From the NCBI GenBank assembly GCA_030549775.1, contig CM060175.1, forward strand, positions 29,530,762 to 29,594,761: a stretch of 64,000 nucleotides of DNA. The letters run 5' to 3'. This DNA comes from Tamarix chinensis. Lineage: Eukaryota; Streptophyta; Magnoliopsida; Caryophyllales; Tamaricaceae. Each line of letters begins with the position of its first letter. Position 1 is the stretch's first letter. Below the pieces are notes generated by a model. The model was not told the DNA's origin. It saw only the letters and a list, made by a program, of their open reading frames with translations, and ran no database searches. Position numbers and translations under genes: made by a program. Below, in pieces: positions 27,053-39,829 of the stretch.

Positions 27053-27555
27053 TGCATTAAATCTAGTTAAATATAGGAGCCGCTTGTAGCTGCTATACTG
27101 CTAGTATTTAATAGGGTTAATATAGGCACGTGGTCGTATTAATTAATTAAGGGAAGTAATATAAGGTGTATGGACCTGCGTTTGGTGTGCAACTTGGTCA
27201 ATCTCTTTCTCACGATTAAAATTGACTTAGAAATAAATATTATATTTTCAACCTAATATAGTGGTGGATTTTTATTTCCCTAACATGTTTCTCCTATCTG
27301 CGAGTTTCCCATTATTTTTATTATTATTAGTTTATTTTATTTTATTTATTCATTTTATTATTTTGATAAACCCCCATTAGTATTTTTCTTATTTATTTAT
27401 TTTGTGTTATTTAGGATTTTTATTTTTAGTTTTAGTTTAAGCTAGTTAATTAGAGGTGAGCCCTCTCAATCCCCTGCTAGAACGATACCCTTATTTATCA
27501 GTGCTACAATTGACAACAAGAGGGTTTAAATTGCGTGCCGGCTATGGTCACACCA

Positions 27556-29385
27556 GTCACTTTATTAAACGTATCATTCATTTTATAAATATTTTCAATC
27601 TCTATTCTTCAATTTAGAAATTGATATAAATTAATTATTGAAACCTACAATAATTGCGACCATTTCTATTATAAATCTTTTTAGTATTTTATTAATTTTT
27701 TATTGTGCAAACATTTTAAATGTTATTGAATATTTAATACCATCAATGGAGCTTAATCTCCAATAGACTTCTCCAAACTATCTCCTCACCCAAATTATTT
27801 TCTTTTTCTCCATTTCTATACTCTTTTTAACATATTTTTACCGTGTTGTCCAAGTATTAAAAAATATTATTTTATTTGTAAGACAATATGAGTTAGGTTT
27901 AGCCACTTAATCACTTTTGTTTATGGTTTTTGTGTTTTTGGATTGTCATTTATTTTATTATTAACTAAAGTTGTTAACTTATATGTTAGTAATGGAACAT
28001 GCATAATTTAAAATTTAATTATAAAATAAAATATACAAATTTCATTAGTTATGACATTCTAATTTTGTATTTAGCTTGCTTTTTTTTTCTAGTTTAAAGA
28101 AATACATTGTCTTTCCTAAGAGTCATAAGTTACTTTTTAGTCTATTGACCACCTTAAATAATTTTTTTTCTTTTAATTTATTTCAAACTTATTTTTAAAT
28201 TTTTTTTAAAAAAATTAAGTTTCTACATTCTCTAAGTTAGCTTTTTTAATATGACTAGTTTTTAATAATCCTATTGGTGAATATATATTTTTTTAGTGTG
28301 TATATATATATGTTGATACGATCTTCATATTGTTATTCATGCACGTGGATCTATTAATATTTTTTGGCTATGTTTTTTTTTAATGTAATTACAAATACTT
28401 TTTATATGACCATGATAACTTGTTTTGATTATTATAAGTGTATACTGATTTATATTCGAAGGGAGATAGTTTTATTATTAGGATGAATCATGTAGTTAGG
28501 GATATAAATTGACAAAGTTTAATTTCATTTTCATATTAATAAATATAATAATACATTTATTTATGATAGTAATATTTATTATAATAATTAATTAAAATTA
28601 TACATAAGATTGTATTTATAAATTCTAAATCTAAAAATAACTATTGGGTTGCTTGTATGTTGGGTACTTCAAGTTTGCTATTTTATTTTTCCTCACTTTA
28701 TCATGCACCTCAATTATTTAATAAATATTTTAACCTAAAATCCTTAATTTATAAGTTAATTAATGAAACATTAACATAATGATTAATGCCATTTTTGTTA
28801 ACCTTTTGAGTAGTGTTTTATTAATTTTTATTGCTCATACATTTTATAAGTTATTTAGTATTTAATCTAACATCTATCCTCACCATATTTATTTTTTTTC
28901 CTTTTTATATATTTCTCTACTATTTTGTGGATTTTTGTTCTTATTTTATCTTAAAACTATATTTTTCGTGTACGAAAATGACTTGATGACCACTTTTGTT
29001 TATTGTTTTTATGTGTTTAGTTTGTCATTTATTTCATTATTAACTAAATTTTTTAACTGATATGTTACCTATGTTATATGCATAATAGGTTACTTAATGA
29101 CCTAAATAGGTCAAGTTTAAATTTTGATTAAGAGATAAAACAGACAAAATTTAATTAGTTTTGTGTTTATTCTTTAGTTGAGGTTTATTGAATTGATAAA
29201 GTATAATTATTGATTACATATTTATTAACATATTAATTTTATTAATTAATAATAACTAAAAGTTTTGTAATTATTATTTTATGATAGCTACGCCGCAAGC
29301 ATAATAGGTTATTTCAAGCCTAAAATAGGTCAAGCTTAAAATTTGGTTTGGAAAAGAATGAGAAAATTTTTATTAGTATTGACTT
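27556..29385. repeat. AT-rich degenerate repeat block 3 (continuation of block 2)
   Basis: Starts with the right TSD of LTR O (27,556-27,560) and continues the monomer interrupted at 21,560, matching block 1 from 5,248 onward. Around 28,250-29,280 it departs from block 1 and carries an extra, diverged monomer. It ends at a CTAATTTT junction into the duplicated LTR C segment. No gene is seen. Confidence 0.8.
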
Positions 29386-30545
29386 TCTAATTTTTTATAT
29401 TATTTTTAGGTTTAATTTTTACTAATCAATGCTCAAACCTTTAACCGGGATACCGGTAAGATTTAATTATTGCTGGAAATATGGTCACCATTATACCCTA
29501 CTAAAATGTGTGGATATATGTATGCTAGCACATTAGGGTTTTTAATATCATTATGAGCATGTATGTATTGGTTGTTGAAATGAAAAGCATGTTAATATAT
29601 GTGTCATGCGTAGAAATAATGTTTAAGGTAGGAGCCTTATTATTAATGACAATGTTAAATACATATATATGACATAATAAGCTAATGTGGCCATTTGTTA
29701 CATAGATAATGTTAATATGAGCCCTAGGGGCATTGTAGTAAATTTCCTTGTACAAAATGTATGGCCTAAATAATAAACAATAATAGTTGGTGGTGTTAGA
29801 AGATGTATATGGACCATGGATATTAATATCTTATGTGGTAAGGGTGTTCTAGTAAATTTGGCATAATAAGGGCGAAATGGTAATTTAATAAGTAAGAAGG
29901 GTATTTGGCAATTTGGCACAAAGGAGGGATAACTTGGTAATTTGGTGAGTGAAAGGGGTAAAATGGTAATTTAGCAGGTAAGAGGGGGGTATTTTGGTAA
30001 TTTGACTAACCAAAAGGGCGACTTGGTAATTTTAATTAGTATGAAGGACAGTTTGGTAATTTTAACTAACCAAAGGGTAATTTAGTAATTTTAATAAGTG
30101 TGAAGGGTAACTTGGTGATTTATCTAACAAAAGGAAAATTTGGTAATTTATTAGACTTGAGGGGCAATTTATTAATTCTAATAATTTAATACCCCATAAT
30201 TTTGGATAATAATAATAATAATAAATATAATATTAATAATATATGAAGGGTAAGGGTATAAATACATTTATTTATTAAATTGTAAAGGTACGTAATTTGT
30301 TGGTTGTAGTTATATTTTTAAGTAATTATAAATTAAATTATCAGATCAATGAGCTTTGGTGACAATTAGATATTGGATCTATTAAACTTTTATCCATTTA
30401 TATTTTATCTTTAGTAAATTAGAAAGTTCTAGAATTTTACTTAGAATTAGCTCTCTGTAACCCTACCCTTATATATATATATAGTTTACTAACCCCTAAG
30501 CATACATAAGCGGTGGCCACACTTTTTGTAGGAAAATAGAAGAAT
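29386..30545. repeat. Duplicate of the LTR C/D segment at 10,405-11,657
   Basis: Closely matches 10,405-11,657, including the C/D junction near 30,190. It ends abruptly after GAAAATAGAAGAATA, where it meets an LTR B-like fragment. Relative to the first copy, the path from AT-rich repeat to this segment is about 3.8 kb shorter. Confidence 0.85.
29865..30189 (+). repeat. GGTAATTT-type 30-base array, duplicate copy
   Basis: Same array as 10,900-11,289 but shorter by about 58-60 bases (two units). The loss lies between the GGTATTTTGGTAATTT and GACTAACC phrases near 30,000. Confidence 0.85.
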
Positions 30546-30734
30546 AGGTACAAAGCGTGATCATTATTAGTCGCCGATGGATCGGTCTGAGCTCGGCTAA
30601 AAAATCTTTCACTTTAAATGATTAATGTATTACGGTGTCTTATTTAGAAACTTTCACCCTAGACATGCATGAATCACTCCCTTTACACTTATCCTCCAAC
30701 CGACCCGTACCACATCATGATAACCCTGCAAAGC
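30546..30734 (-). mobile_element. Fragment of an LTR B-type repeat
   Basis: Matches LTR B at about 37,600-37,760. Shared landmarks include GGATCGGT, CTTTAAATGATTA and CCCTAGACATGCATG. It is truncated on both sides and squeezed between the duplicated C/D segment and the cut 3' side of gypsy element G1. Confidence 0.6.
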
Positions 30735-31400
30735 TTATATGACAAAGGGGCTTTGAAGTATGTCTCAGTCTTCAAGGTAGCTTGGAAAGTCTTCATCCTC
30801 CTTGTATAGATCCTTCAAGCATCCAAAACCTAAGACTCGAGCTTCTAATAGGGACAACATACAATACCTTCTAGAGAGGGCATCAGCTACTACATTGGTC
30901 TTGCCACTCTTGTGTTTTGCTACAAAAGAGAAGGATTGTAAAAACTCTATCCACCTAGCATGCCTAGGGTTGAGCTTATGTTGCCCATTTACATACTTTA
31001 GAGACTCATGATCGGTATGTAATACAAGTTGTGCGGGCCTTAGATAATGAGACCAATTATCTAGAGCCCTAATAATAGCATAAAACTCCTTGTCATATGT
31101 GATGTAGTTAGATATTGATCCATTGAGCTTCTAACTAAAATAAGCTATTGGCTTGCCTTCTTGTAGTAGGACCGCTCCAATATCGACTTGCATCACATTC
31201 AACTTCAAAAACTTTAGCAAAATCTGGTAACCTTAAGATGGGGGCCTCAATTAGCTTGCGCTTGATCACATCAAATACTTCTTGGGCTGCAGGTGTCCAT
31301 TTGAATTCTCCCTTCTTGAGACACTCTGTGATAGGGGCCAAAAGAGTGCTAAATACTTTTATAAACCTCCTATAAAATGAGGCAAGTCCATGAAAGGATC
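30735..31400 (-). pseudogene. G1 copy 1 RNase H region
   Basis: Minus-strand translation gives a gypsy RNase H: FEVECDAS (first Asp), then a PIAYFS-KLNG region interrupted by a stop near 31,134, and the [15 protein letters not shown] region near 31,000. In the intact family the domain degrades the RNA strand during reverse transcription. The C-terminal tether and the start of the linker to integrase are cut off at 30,735 by the junction with an LTR fragment. Confidence 0.8.
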
Positions 31401-32050
31401 GAATGTGAGTAATGGATGTGGGTGTAGGCCACGACCTTATTGCCTCCATCTTTGACTCATCCATTGAAATACCATCCTTAGATACAACAAACCCTAGGAA
31501 GGTGACTTCTGGTACAAAAAAGTCACACTTCTCTAACTTTCCATACAACTTGTTGTTCCTAAGGGTCAAAAACACGGGCCTTAAATGCTTTACATGATCT
31601 TCACTACTAGAGGAGTATACAAGTATATCATCAAAGTACACTAAAACAAATTTAGAGATAAAGGGCCTAAGGACTTCATCCATGAGCCTCATAAATGTGT
31701 TGGGTGCATTTGAGAGACCAAAAGGCATCACCATACATTCATATAATCCTCCCTTGGTCTTGAAGGCGGTCTTCCATTCATCTCCCTCCTTTACTCTAAT
31801 CTGGTACTATCCGGTCCTCAAATCAATCTTTGAGAATACACAAGCCCCATGTAAGTAATCTAACATGTCATCAAGTCTAGGTATAGGATACCTATACTTG
31901 ATGGTAATGTTGTTGATAGCTATACTATCAACACACATCCCTCATACTCCCGTCTTTCTTTGGTATCAAAAGGGCCGGTACCGCACAAGGACAGGATTCT
32001 CTGATAAACCCTTTTTCCGACAAATCATTAACTTGCCTTTGTAATTTCCT
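31400..32050 (-). pseudogene. G1 copy 1 reverse transcriptase
   Basis: The open part (31,135-31,734 minus) starts at [16 protein letters not shown] and contains YFDDILVYS with the two catalytic Asp residues near 31,630, followed by FLGFVVS and [11 protein letters not shown]. The N-terminal fingers and palm lie at 31,735-32,050 in other frames, separated by at least two frameshifts. A base change at a conserved Trp codon and a missing base near 31,800 are visible by comparison with copy 2. Non-functional as it stands. Confidence 0.85.
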
Positions 32051-32840
32051 ATCCTCCTAGGGGGGTAGCACCAGGGACCAAGTCAATTTGGTGCTCAATT
32101 CCCCTTAAGGGGGGTAGCTCACTAGGTAGATCATTTGGGAAGACATCCCCAAACTCCCCTAGCAAAGGTTTGACCCGTGGGTTACTTCCTCCACTTCCTT
32201 TATTATCTTCAAGAAACAATAAAAAATACATGAGCTTCCCCTTGGCTAGTGCCTTGTCTATCCCCTTGCTATCTAGAAATAAGGTCTTCTTCTTTTCGGT
32301 TTCCTCCCTAACAAGTAAGGAACGAGGACTAAGGGGTGTGAGTACAATGTTCTTTTTTACAAATTTCAAGCAATAAGTGTTCCTCCTACCATCATGTTGG
32401 ACATGCCTATCATATTGCCATGGTCTTCCTAGCAATAGATGACAAGCATCCATTGAGACCATATCACATACCACATTATCTTGGTAGGTTTTTCTAATGG
32501 AAAAAGGAACTACAACTTGCTTGGTCACATTATATGGTTTGGCATGTTGAGTGGTAGGCAAGATAAGTTTCTCCACAAGTGTGCAAGATGCTACATTAGC
32601 ACAAATACCTCCATCAATAATAAGGGAACATACCTTACCAAGGATCGTGCACTTGGTTTGAAAAATGATCTCTCATTGTGTCTCCTCCTTCACAAACTCC
32701 TTGGTGTGCAATACCCTTCTCACCAAGAGCTTCTCCTACATCAAGGGGTGCCTCTTCTTTCTCTTCCTCCTCCTCAGGGTCCGATTTGGTCTCTTCCATT
32801 TCCTACTCATGAGTTGTCTCCTCCAAGTCCAAAAGAACCA
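32049..32840 (-). pseudogene. G1 copy 1 protease and linker to RT
   Basis: A retropepsin-type DGG motif is near 32,610 ([16 protein letters not shown]; the Ser after DGG found in copy 2 is Ile here). It is followed by [15 protein letters not shown] near 32,430 and the conserved approach to RT ([23 protein letters not shown]) near 32,110. The open frame runs 32,576-32,049. The catalytic Asp is kept, but the protease start is in a different frame. Confidence 0.8.
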
Positions 32841-33805
32841 TAACTCTTTTGTTGGGATACTCATTTTGATAGTGCCCTAGGCCTTGACACTTAAAGTAGG
32901 TTCAAACCTAACACCTTTTCCCTTGTCCTTCACTTCAATATTTCTAATGGGAGGGGGATGGCTTAGATGATGAGGCAGCTTCTTTGGAAGTGTTGGGAGT
33001 GAACCTTCCTTGAGGAAACTTTGGATCTCTCTTCTCCTTCTTATGCTTCTCCACCTTAGTGGCTAGATGAAAACGCTCATCTAAGTTGTTTTACTTGTGT
33101 AACTCCACCTTGCGTGTAATGTCACTCCTTAACCCTCCAAGAAAACATGACATTGTGTGCTCCTCTACCTCATCTAACTCCAAACTCATCTTCAACCGCT
33201 CAAACTCCTTGATGTATTCTTCAACACTCATTGACCCTTTCCTCAAGGAGGACATCTTGTTTTAGACGTCTTGAGTGTAGGATGATTATAAAAACCTTTC
33301 CCTCAAAAGCTTCTTCATCTTCAACCAAGATTTCACCTTAGAATTCCCCTTCTTTCTCCTTTGGTGAGTAAGGCTTTCCCACCATAGGGAGGCATGTCCC
33401 TTGAGCTTAAGGATTGCAATCCCTTGAGCACCTCAACTCCCACTCTAGGAAATCTTCTGGATTAAGTGTTCCATCAAACTCAGGCACTTCGGCTTTGATG
33501 TCATGAAAAGGATCGCTCCTTTCATGTCTCCTTATTCTATCACGTGGGGAATCACTCGATGAGGAGTTGGAATCGCTAGCATCATCACTTTTGCTAGATC
33601 CGACCGCCTCATGTTGGTGAAAATGGGTTCTTCTTCTTGGCCGTGGGGAAGTATTTGGGCATGGAGTGTTATGGTTTTGCGTGAGATTCTCCAAAATTCC
33701 AAGAACTCTTCTCATGTCATTTTGGAGGTTTTCAATGGCCCGGTCTCTTCTCAAGTTTTGCGCCTCTTCAAGGCTCAAGCCTCTTGGGATTTGTTCGTCG
33801 CCCAT
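32841..33805 (-). pseudogene. G1 copy 1 gag
   Basis: The start is the ATG at 33,805, about 180 bases after the PBS, and it opens a 132-codon frame (MGDEQIPRGLSLEEAQ...). It holds a charged Ser/Asp-rich stretch and the EVPEFDGTLNPEDFLEW region typical of chromovirus gag. After about 33,420 the frame is broken. Copy 2 has extra bases near 63,940-63,980 that are lost here between short direct repeats. The zinc knuckle near 32,880 reads Y-X2-C-X4-H-X4-Y; two of the three Cys are Tyr, each a G-to-A change on the coding strand relative to copy 2. Nucleic-acid binding would be lost. Confidence 0.85.
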
Positions 33806-33984
33806 AGTTGCTTGACTTTGAAGAAGAAATCAATAGAGAAGTATGATGTGTTTGGTTAGGAGAGGCTAACTTGGGCTTGAAAATTATGGTGGGTGGCTAG
33901 AAATTTTTTTGTGAAGTGTTTGGGCCTAGATGGGGTAAAGAAGGAAAAGAGGAGATAAAAATTATCCCAAATTCTCAACCTTAA

Positions 33985-33996
33985 GCTCTGATACCA
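33985..33996 (-). other. G1 copy 1 primer-binding site
   Basis: The minus strand reads TGGTATCAGAGC, complementary to the 3' end of initiator tRNA-Met, three bases after the LTR end. This fixes the LTR boundary and the orientation. Confidence 0.9.
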
Positions 33997-33999
33997 ATT

Positions 34000-34731
34000 T
34001 GATGTATATGCTAAACAAGTTGGCACATGTTTAATGGAAGATGGTGGCTTATGGGATAATTGACCACCGAAAGTTAAAATAGAGAAAAGATATGAGAAGT
34101 ATGATAATATTTGATCTAAGGTAACCAAAGGCCAAACACTCACAACTACCACTCAAGGTTTCAACAATTTAGATAAAAGTTACTCGATTTTTCACTCAAA
34201 ACAAAGTTTTCACTCAACTTTGTAGAGGGGACTTAGAGGAGCTCGAAAATCTGATATATAATTCAAGGGGGTTGAGTTCTCATTTTGTTGAGGCTAACCA
34301 TATTTATAGTGGCAGCCAGGGTTACAAAAGTCCATTATACCCATCCCCTTTACCTATCTAGTTACGTTCCAATCATTATTTACTATTTAGTTATCTAATA
34401 CGACCTAACAACTAGTTGGATGAGAACTAAAATGAGGTCAACCTATGTGTGGTATTTTGAAAGCCATACCACAGCATGGAGCCCCTTACATGCTAAAAAG
34501 TAAGTAATAGATATAAGTACAAGTTACTCAATCATCCCCCATACTTAATCAATCATCTCCCATGCTTTCTTGGCTGACTGATTTGACTTGACTAGCTTTC
34601 TTCACCTACTCCACCGTCTACTTGTTTCTCATATTCAGCTATTTAATTTCATCCAAGTTAAGAGTGTTTTGTGATCCCCTAACTTAGAAAAATTAATTAG
34701 TGAAATATTATTATGAGATGCTCCTACATCA
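34000..34731 (-). mobile_element. G1 copy 1 5' LTR (732 bp)
   Basis: On the minus strand it begins TGATGTAGGAGC and ends CATATACATCA, so the ends are short inverted repeats. The end lies three bases before the PBS. A TATA-like box (TATAAATA) is at 34,301-34,308 on the minus strand, placing U3 at about 34,310-34,731 and R-U5 at 34,000-34,300. U3 between about 34,405 and 34,674 is also found at 53,609-54,127, and R-U5 at 54,128-54,437. Confidence 0.85.
34301..34308 (-). promoter_or_regulatory. TATA-like box of the G1 LTR
   Basis: TATAAATA on the minus strand, in the position expected for the U3/R promoter, about 300 bases before the LTR end. Inferred from sequence and position only. Confidence 0.5.
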
Positions 34732-36865
34732 TCAGGCTGGGCCGCACAAGGGAAGAAAGGGGACCTAGAGACCTATAGATCATGGTAGATAAATGATATG
34801 GACTATGTTTGAGAGAAGGATGGTTGAGATATATGAAAAAACAAATCCCACATACACTAAAAATGGATTAAATCTTATGTTCATAAGGAAGTTTTACGAC
34901 GACTCCCATTACCTTAACCCTTTGGAATGCACCATCCAATATCATTTTGAGTCTATAAGGGGGGAAGAAAGGAAAAAAGTGTCCATACACATTATGCTAA
35001 TATTATTACACAGTTGCTATTTTAATATTTTCAATTTTGTTTTAAATTTTTCATTACATCAAACACAAATGTTTCTTAATAAATCTTACAATCTATTTGT
35101 TCTATTAAATTACGTGTAATTCAAAAGAAAAAGGTACATTCACTAAGGGATTATTTGGTACAAAGAATATAACTTACAAGAACTTACATCTAAGGAAGTA
35201 TGTACATTGAAATTCATGTGAACTTTCTTACTTTACCTCATGGAACTAGGAAAGGAATTTGTTTTATTTTATTTTATTTTCAATTTTTTTTGTGAGAGGG
35301 AAAACATAAAAGGAAAGGAATTGAAACTTACCAATTACTAAGTTCATCATGAACTAAAGAAATAATCAATCTAACCTTGTATTTATTGCATGCCTAATAG
35401 ACTTAAAATATCAGTGCTTAGGAAAATATTACTTACTGCTTACCAAATGAGGCCTAACATTTTTTTTTATTTCCAAAGCTTTTTATTTGTATTTTCCTAA
35501 GGAAATATTTAGTACGACATCAAAAAAAAATTTATGTAATGATTTTAAATAAAATATGTTGATCTTAAAATAGATGTATCATCATTTTTTTTATCTTATT
35601 AAAATTTAGAAATACTTTATGTAAATTTCTTTTCCTGTGGTTCCTTTTATTTCATAGAAACTGGATCTACTCAATCTCTCTCTCTCTCTCTTTATGTATA
35701 TATATATATAGTATTCAAGATTTATGATTATGTTAATTCATACTCCTATTTAATATTTTTATCTAATTTATGTCCGAGTATTGGACTCTTTGGCAATTAA
35801 AATAGTAATATATATTTAAAAAATTTCTCACCACCCAAGCGGTGTTTTGTGGATGGTGAACTATTATACAACTAAGCTATTAGAGGTGAGGGTTTGTACA
35901 TCTTAACCTTGTTAAAGCTGGGATATGTTATCTCTACCTTTTATACAAAAAATGAAATAAATAAATAAAAATTATTATGTCTTAAAAGATGCTAGTTCTT
36001 ATATTTTTCTTCTTTCATTTTCTCTATTGCCTTTTACATGATTATTCCTCCATTGTTGATGGAAGTGTTATATATAAAACCATTGTTTATTCCTCACTTA
36101 CAAAATGGCTTATGAATTTATCAAAAAATGTTTTGTGATATCTCATTATGTGTTTCATATGTCGAGATATGGGCAATTATGTTAAGTTTAAATCCTTGAT
36201 TTCTTTATCTGTATTGGACACTCTTTTAGTAAAGAAGAGCAATTCAAATTTAGATTACACCGATGAAAACTTGATAATTGAAAAGGTGATTATGAAATGA
36301 AAAGAAAAAAAATGATATAAGCCCTGTGGATTTCTGTATGATCATTTGTTGGATATATATTTTCTATAACATATTGTATATTATTATCAAATTTGAGTAT
36401 CTTTGGATGGGTTTTTATTTATTGAATGTGAGTCATGCATAATCACAATGGTCATTAGTCTGGACAGTCCATTGGGCCAAAACATTTCTATCCCCAAATG
36501 AGATTCCTCTCACAAGAAGCATCCAAAAAGAATTGATAACATTTAAGGATATTCATTACAATTTATGTAGGATACACGCTTCTTGGCCTTGGTGTAAAAT
36601 GTAAAATGATCATATATTATGACTTTTAATCCTTAAATATATAGTATTCTTATTAAGTCTTTTAATGTCATCGAAATAGATGATAATTCATTTTTTAAGT
36701 TATTAATTCTATTAACTAATATAGATGATAATTTAAGCTTATATATAATAACTTTTAACTTACTAATTTTTAATCATATATTATATTTTAAACCCATTAA
36801 TCTTTAATACTCATGTTAAGTCTTCTATAAATATATTAGTTAATTTTCTACTACTTAATATGATA
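34732..36865. other. AT-rich spacer without a recognised gene
   Basis: Between the G1 LTR and LTR B. A 108-codon plus-strand frame (34,793-35,119) starts with a charged, reasonably complex stretch (MIWTMFERRMVEIYEK...) for about 65 residues, then becomes AT-driven. I do not recognise it; it may be a fragment of an old coding sequence. A CT run and a TA run lie at 35,672-35,710. The rest, including 36,000-36,860, shows nothing that I can name. Confidence 0.4.
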
Positions 36866-37279
36866 TGTAACACCCACACAAATTCCACTCAACAAAGGTG
36901 ATGGACAATGATGGACTCCGACCATGTCACTCTTGACCCCCAAGTTAGGTCTAGGCTCAACTCTCAACCCCGTCCGATGCCTCATAAGTATCGTAGGCAT
37001 CAAAAACATTGTCTCCCTACCTGCACAAATTCAGACGGATCTTCTGCTCGTGGGAATGAGCAGCACTCATAAAACAGGTGATCAGTACGCTACGTACTGA
37101 GCAAGGTAACCGTATAACTAAGGCCAAACATATAAGGTACACAACACATGCATGATCATATAGGCAACATGAACAATATAGATATTGAGGCTGGGTATGC
37201 TCCAGTTAGACTTGTTCTTTAAATCTCTTAACGACATACTCATTTTCACACATACTCTTTTATTAATCCATGTGAGTGC

Positions 37280-37640
37280 GAGAGCCCCACTATTATAGCC
37301 GATGGATCAAAAATACGTACAGGGCATAACGCTCTTGACCACTATTATTTGCCGGTGGATTGGTCTCCAAGGAGAAACGCTCCTAGCCACTATTATTTGT
37401 CGATGAACCAGTCTAGACCCAACTCACATGGTGTTCCACTGTAAGTATTTAATGCATTTTCCATGTCTTAGTTTTATCACGTTTGGTTTGTTGAGCACGG
37501 AATCCCCCATTATTATAGCTGGTAGACTAGAATCATGTAGGGCAACATGCTCCTGGCCACTATTATTCGCCGGTGGATTAGTCTCCAGGGTACCCTAGCT
37601 CTTGGCCACTATTATTCACTGGTGGATCGGTTTAGGCCCG
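37280..37640 (-). repeat. CCACTATTATT...GGTGG array in LTR B
   Basis: Five to six units of a phrase like CCACTATTATTTGCCGGTGG followed by ATTGGTCT. Some are spaced 46-51 bases apart, with two variant units that read CCCACTATTATAGC. CCAC and GTGG within each unit are complementary. The array is the inverted counterpart of 14,640-14,995. Confidence 0.75.
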
Positions 37641-38849
37641 GATCAACAATCTTTCTCTTTAAATGATTAGTGTTTTATTGTATCTTTTTCAACAAATTCC
37701 GCCCTAGACATGCATGGCTAACTCCAGCTATACTTATCCTCCTAAGAGGGCCCGTCTCATATCTTGAGACCTCTGCGCCTCCTAACTTACCTTAATCCGG
37801 TTGCTCACACCGGAAACCCGACTCCTAAGTGTGTGGGTCTAGGCCCACCAAATTATACCCCGAAGTCCACTCACCGCCTTCCCCTAGGGTTTTCTCTAGA
37901 AACCCTAAATTGGGCCTATGTGGCCCATCCTTTTATTCCTCGTACAACCCAAACTTATTCTAGCACCCCTACACATCACGACTCTTCAGTTCAACCCTCA
38001 CTTCATGTCCCACTCATTCTCACTCATTTTTATCATTCTCTTTTTCTTCTTTCCCCTGCTCAAATTAGGGTTCCCTTTAAACTCTAGCCTAGTCTCCTAC
38101 GCACCCTTATTCTGGTCCACGTACTATCTTCATCCCGAAGCCCCCAGACACCCAAACGATACTTCTATTACCTTCGTCACTCCCCGAGGCAACTTTCCAT
38201 ACGTAAGGTTCGCCCCCATGCAGAACTTAACTACCCCATGCAACCCTAGTTCCTCCTATACCTCCATTAGCCAATTTACTTCCCCTTGGTTATTTTTCTT
38301 TCCCAATTTTGTTTTTCATGCCCCAACCCACATCATCACACCAATGCCCTAGCATATATGTCCGAAGGGCCACATCATATCACATCACAACTTGCAGCAT
38401 ATCCATATTAATACATAACAGAAGAGATCACATGGACATACTTCGGTTTCAAGCTGCGCTACATAAAACAGGTAAGATAACAACATATAGAACATGACAT
38501 ATAATCATACGAGACATCCAAGGCAAGTAAGACACATAACACACAAGTGGCCTTAGCTACACCCTTACCTAAATCGTCGACGGGCTTGGAACACGCTCCT
38601 ACGCCTCCTGGGGGTTTTGACTCGATTCACCTATAAGAGGGAAATACTATGGGTTAATCTCCCTTTATCAGAATTACCAAAATTCCTATCTTACCCCTAT
38701 CATGACCTAATACTAAGGCTAATATTAATAATAATAGTTTATAATCAAAAGGTAGGGTTATTATTATTCTCAAGATAGTTAATCGAATCACTACTAATCA
38801 AAGTAAGCCTTAGTAATACTCATAGTATTAAAGTAAGGGTTTCAATATT

Positions 38850-39780
<931 letters not shown>

Positions 39781-39829
39781 TAAAACTCATTAACACATTT
39801 AATTTACAGGGTTTAGGGATTAAGGAGTT

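Larger units (their letters stand above)
21566..27555 (+). mobile_element. Solo LTR 'O', interrupted by LTR A
   Basis: It begins TGATGAGTTC and ends GTCACACCA, with TG...CA ends and a 5-bp TSD. The empty site survives at 5,248-5,252, which confirms the exact insertion point. Without LTR A (and its TSD) it is about 1.77 kb. The right end has a phrase with ACGATACCC, a short gap and then GGGTTTAAATT, which resembles the LTR 3' ends of Athila/Tat-type gypsy elements (inference from general family knowledge). A purine-rich, GC-richer stretch lies at 21,800-22,260 and contains several short overlapping frames that I do not call. No internal coding domain is seen, so it is a solo LTR. Confidence 0.8.
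30735..34731 (-). mobile_element. Truncated Ty3/gypsy element, family G1, copy 1
   Basis: On the minus strand, in order: 5' LTR, PBS, gag with a degenerate zinc knuckle, protease, RT, and RNase H. It is then cut near 30,735, so integrase and the 3' LTR are absent. The domain order protease-RT-RNase H and the motif set (FDD in [13 protein letters not shown] after it) mark it as Ty3/gypsy of chromovirus type. Frameshifts and stops divide the polyprotein. It is closely related to the second G1 copy at 54,128-64,000. Confidence 0.9.
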
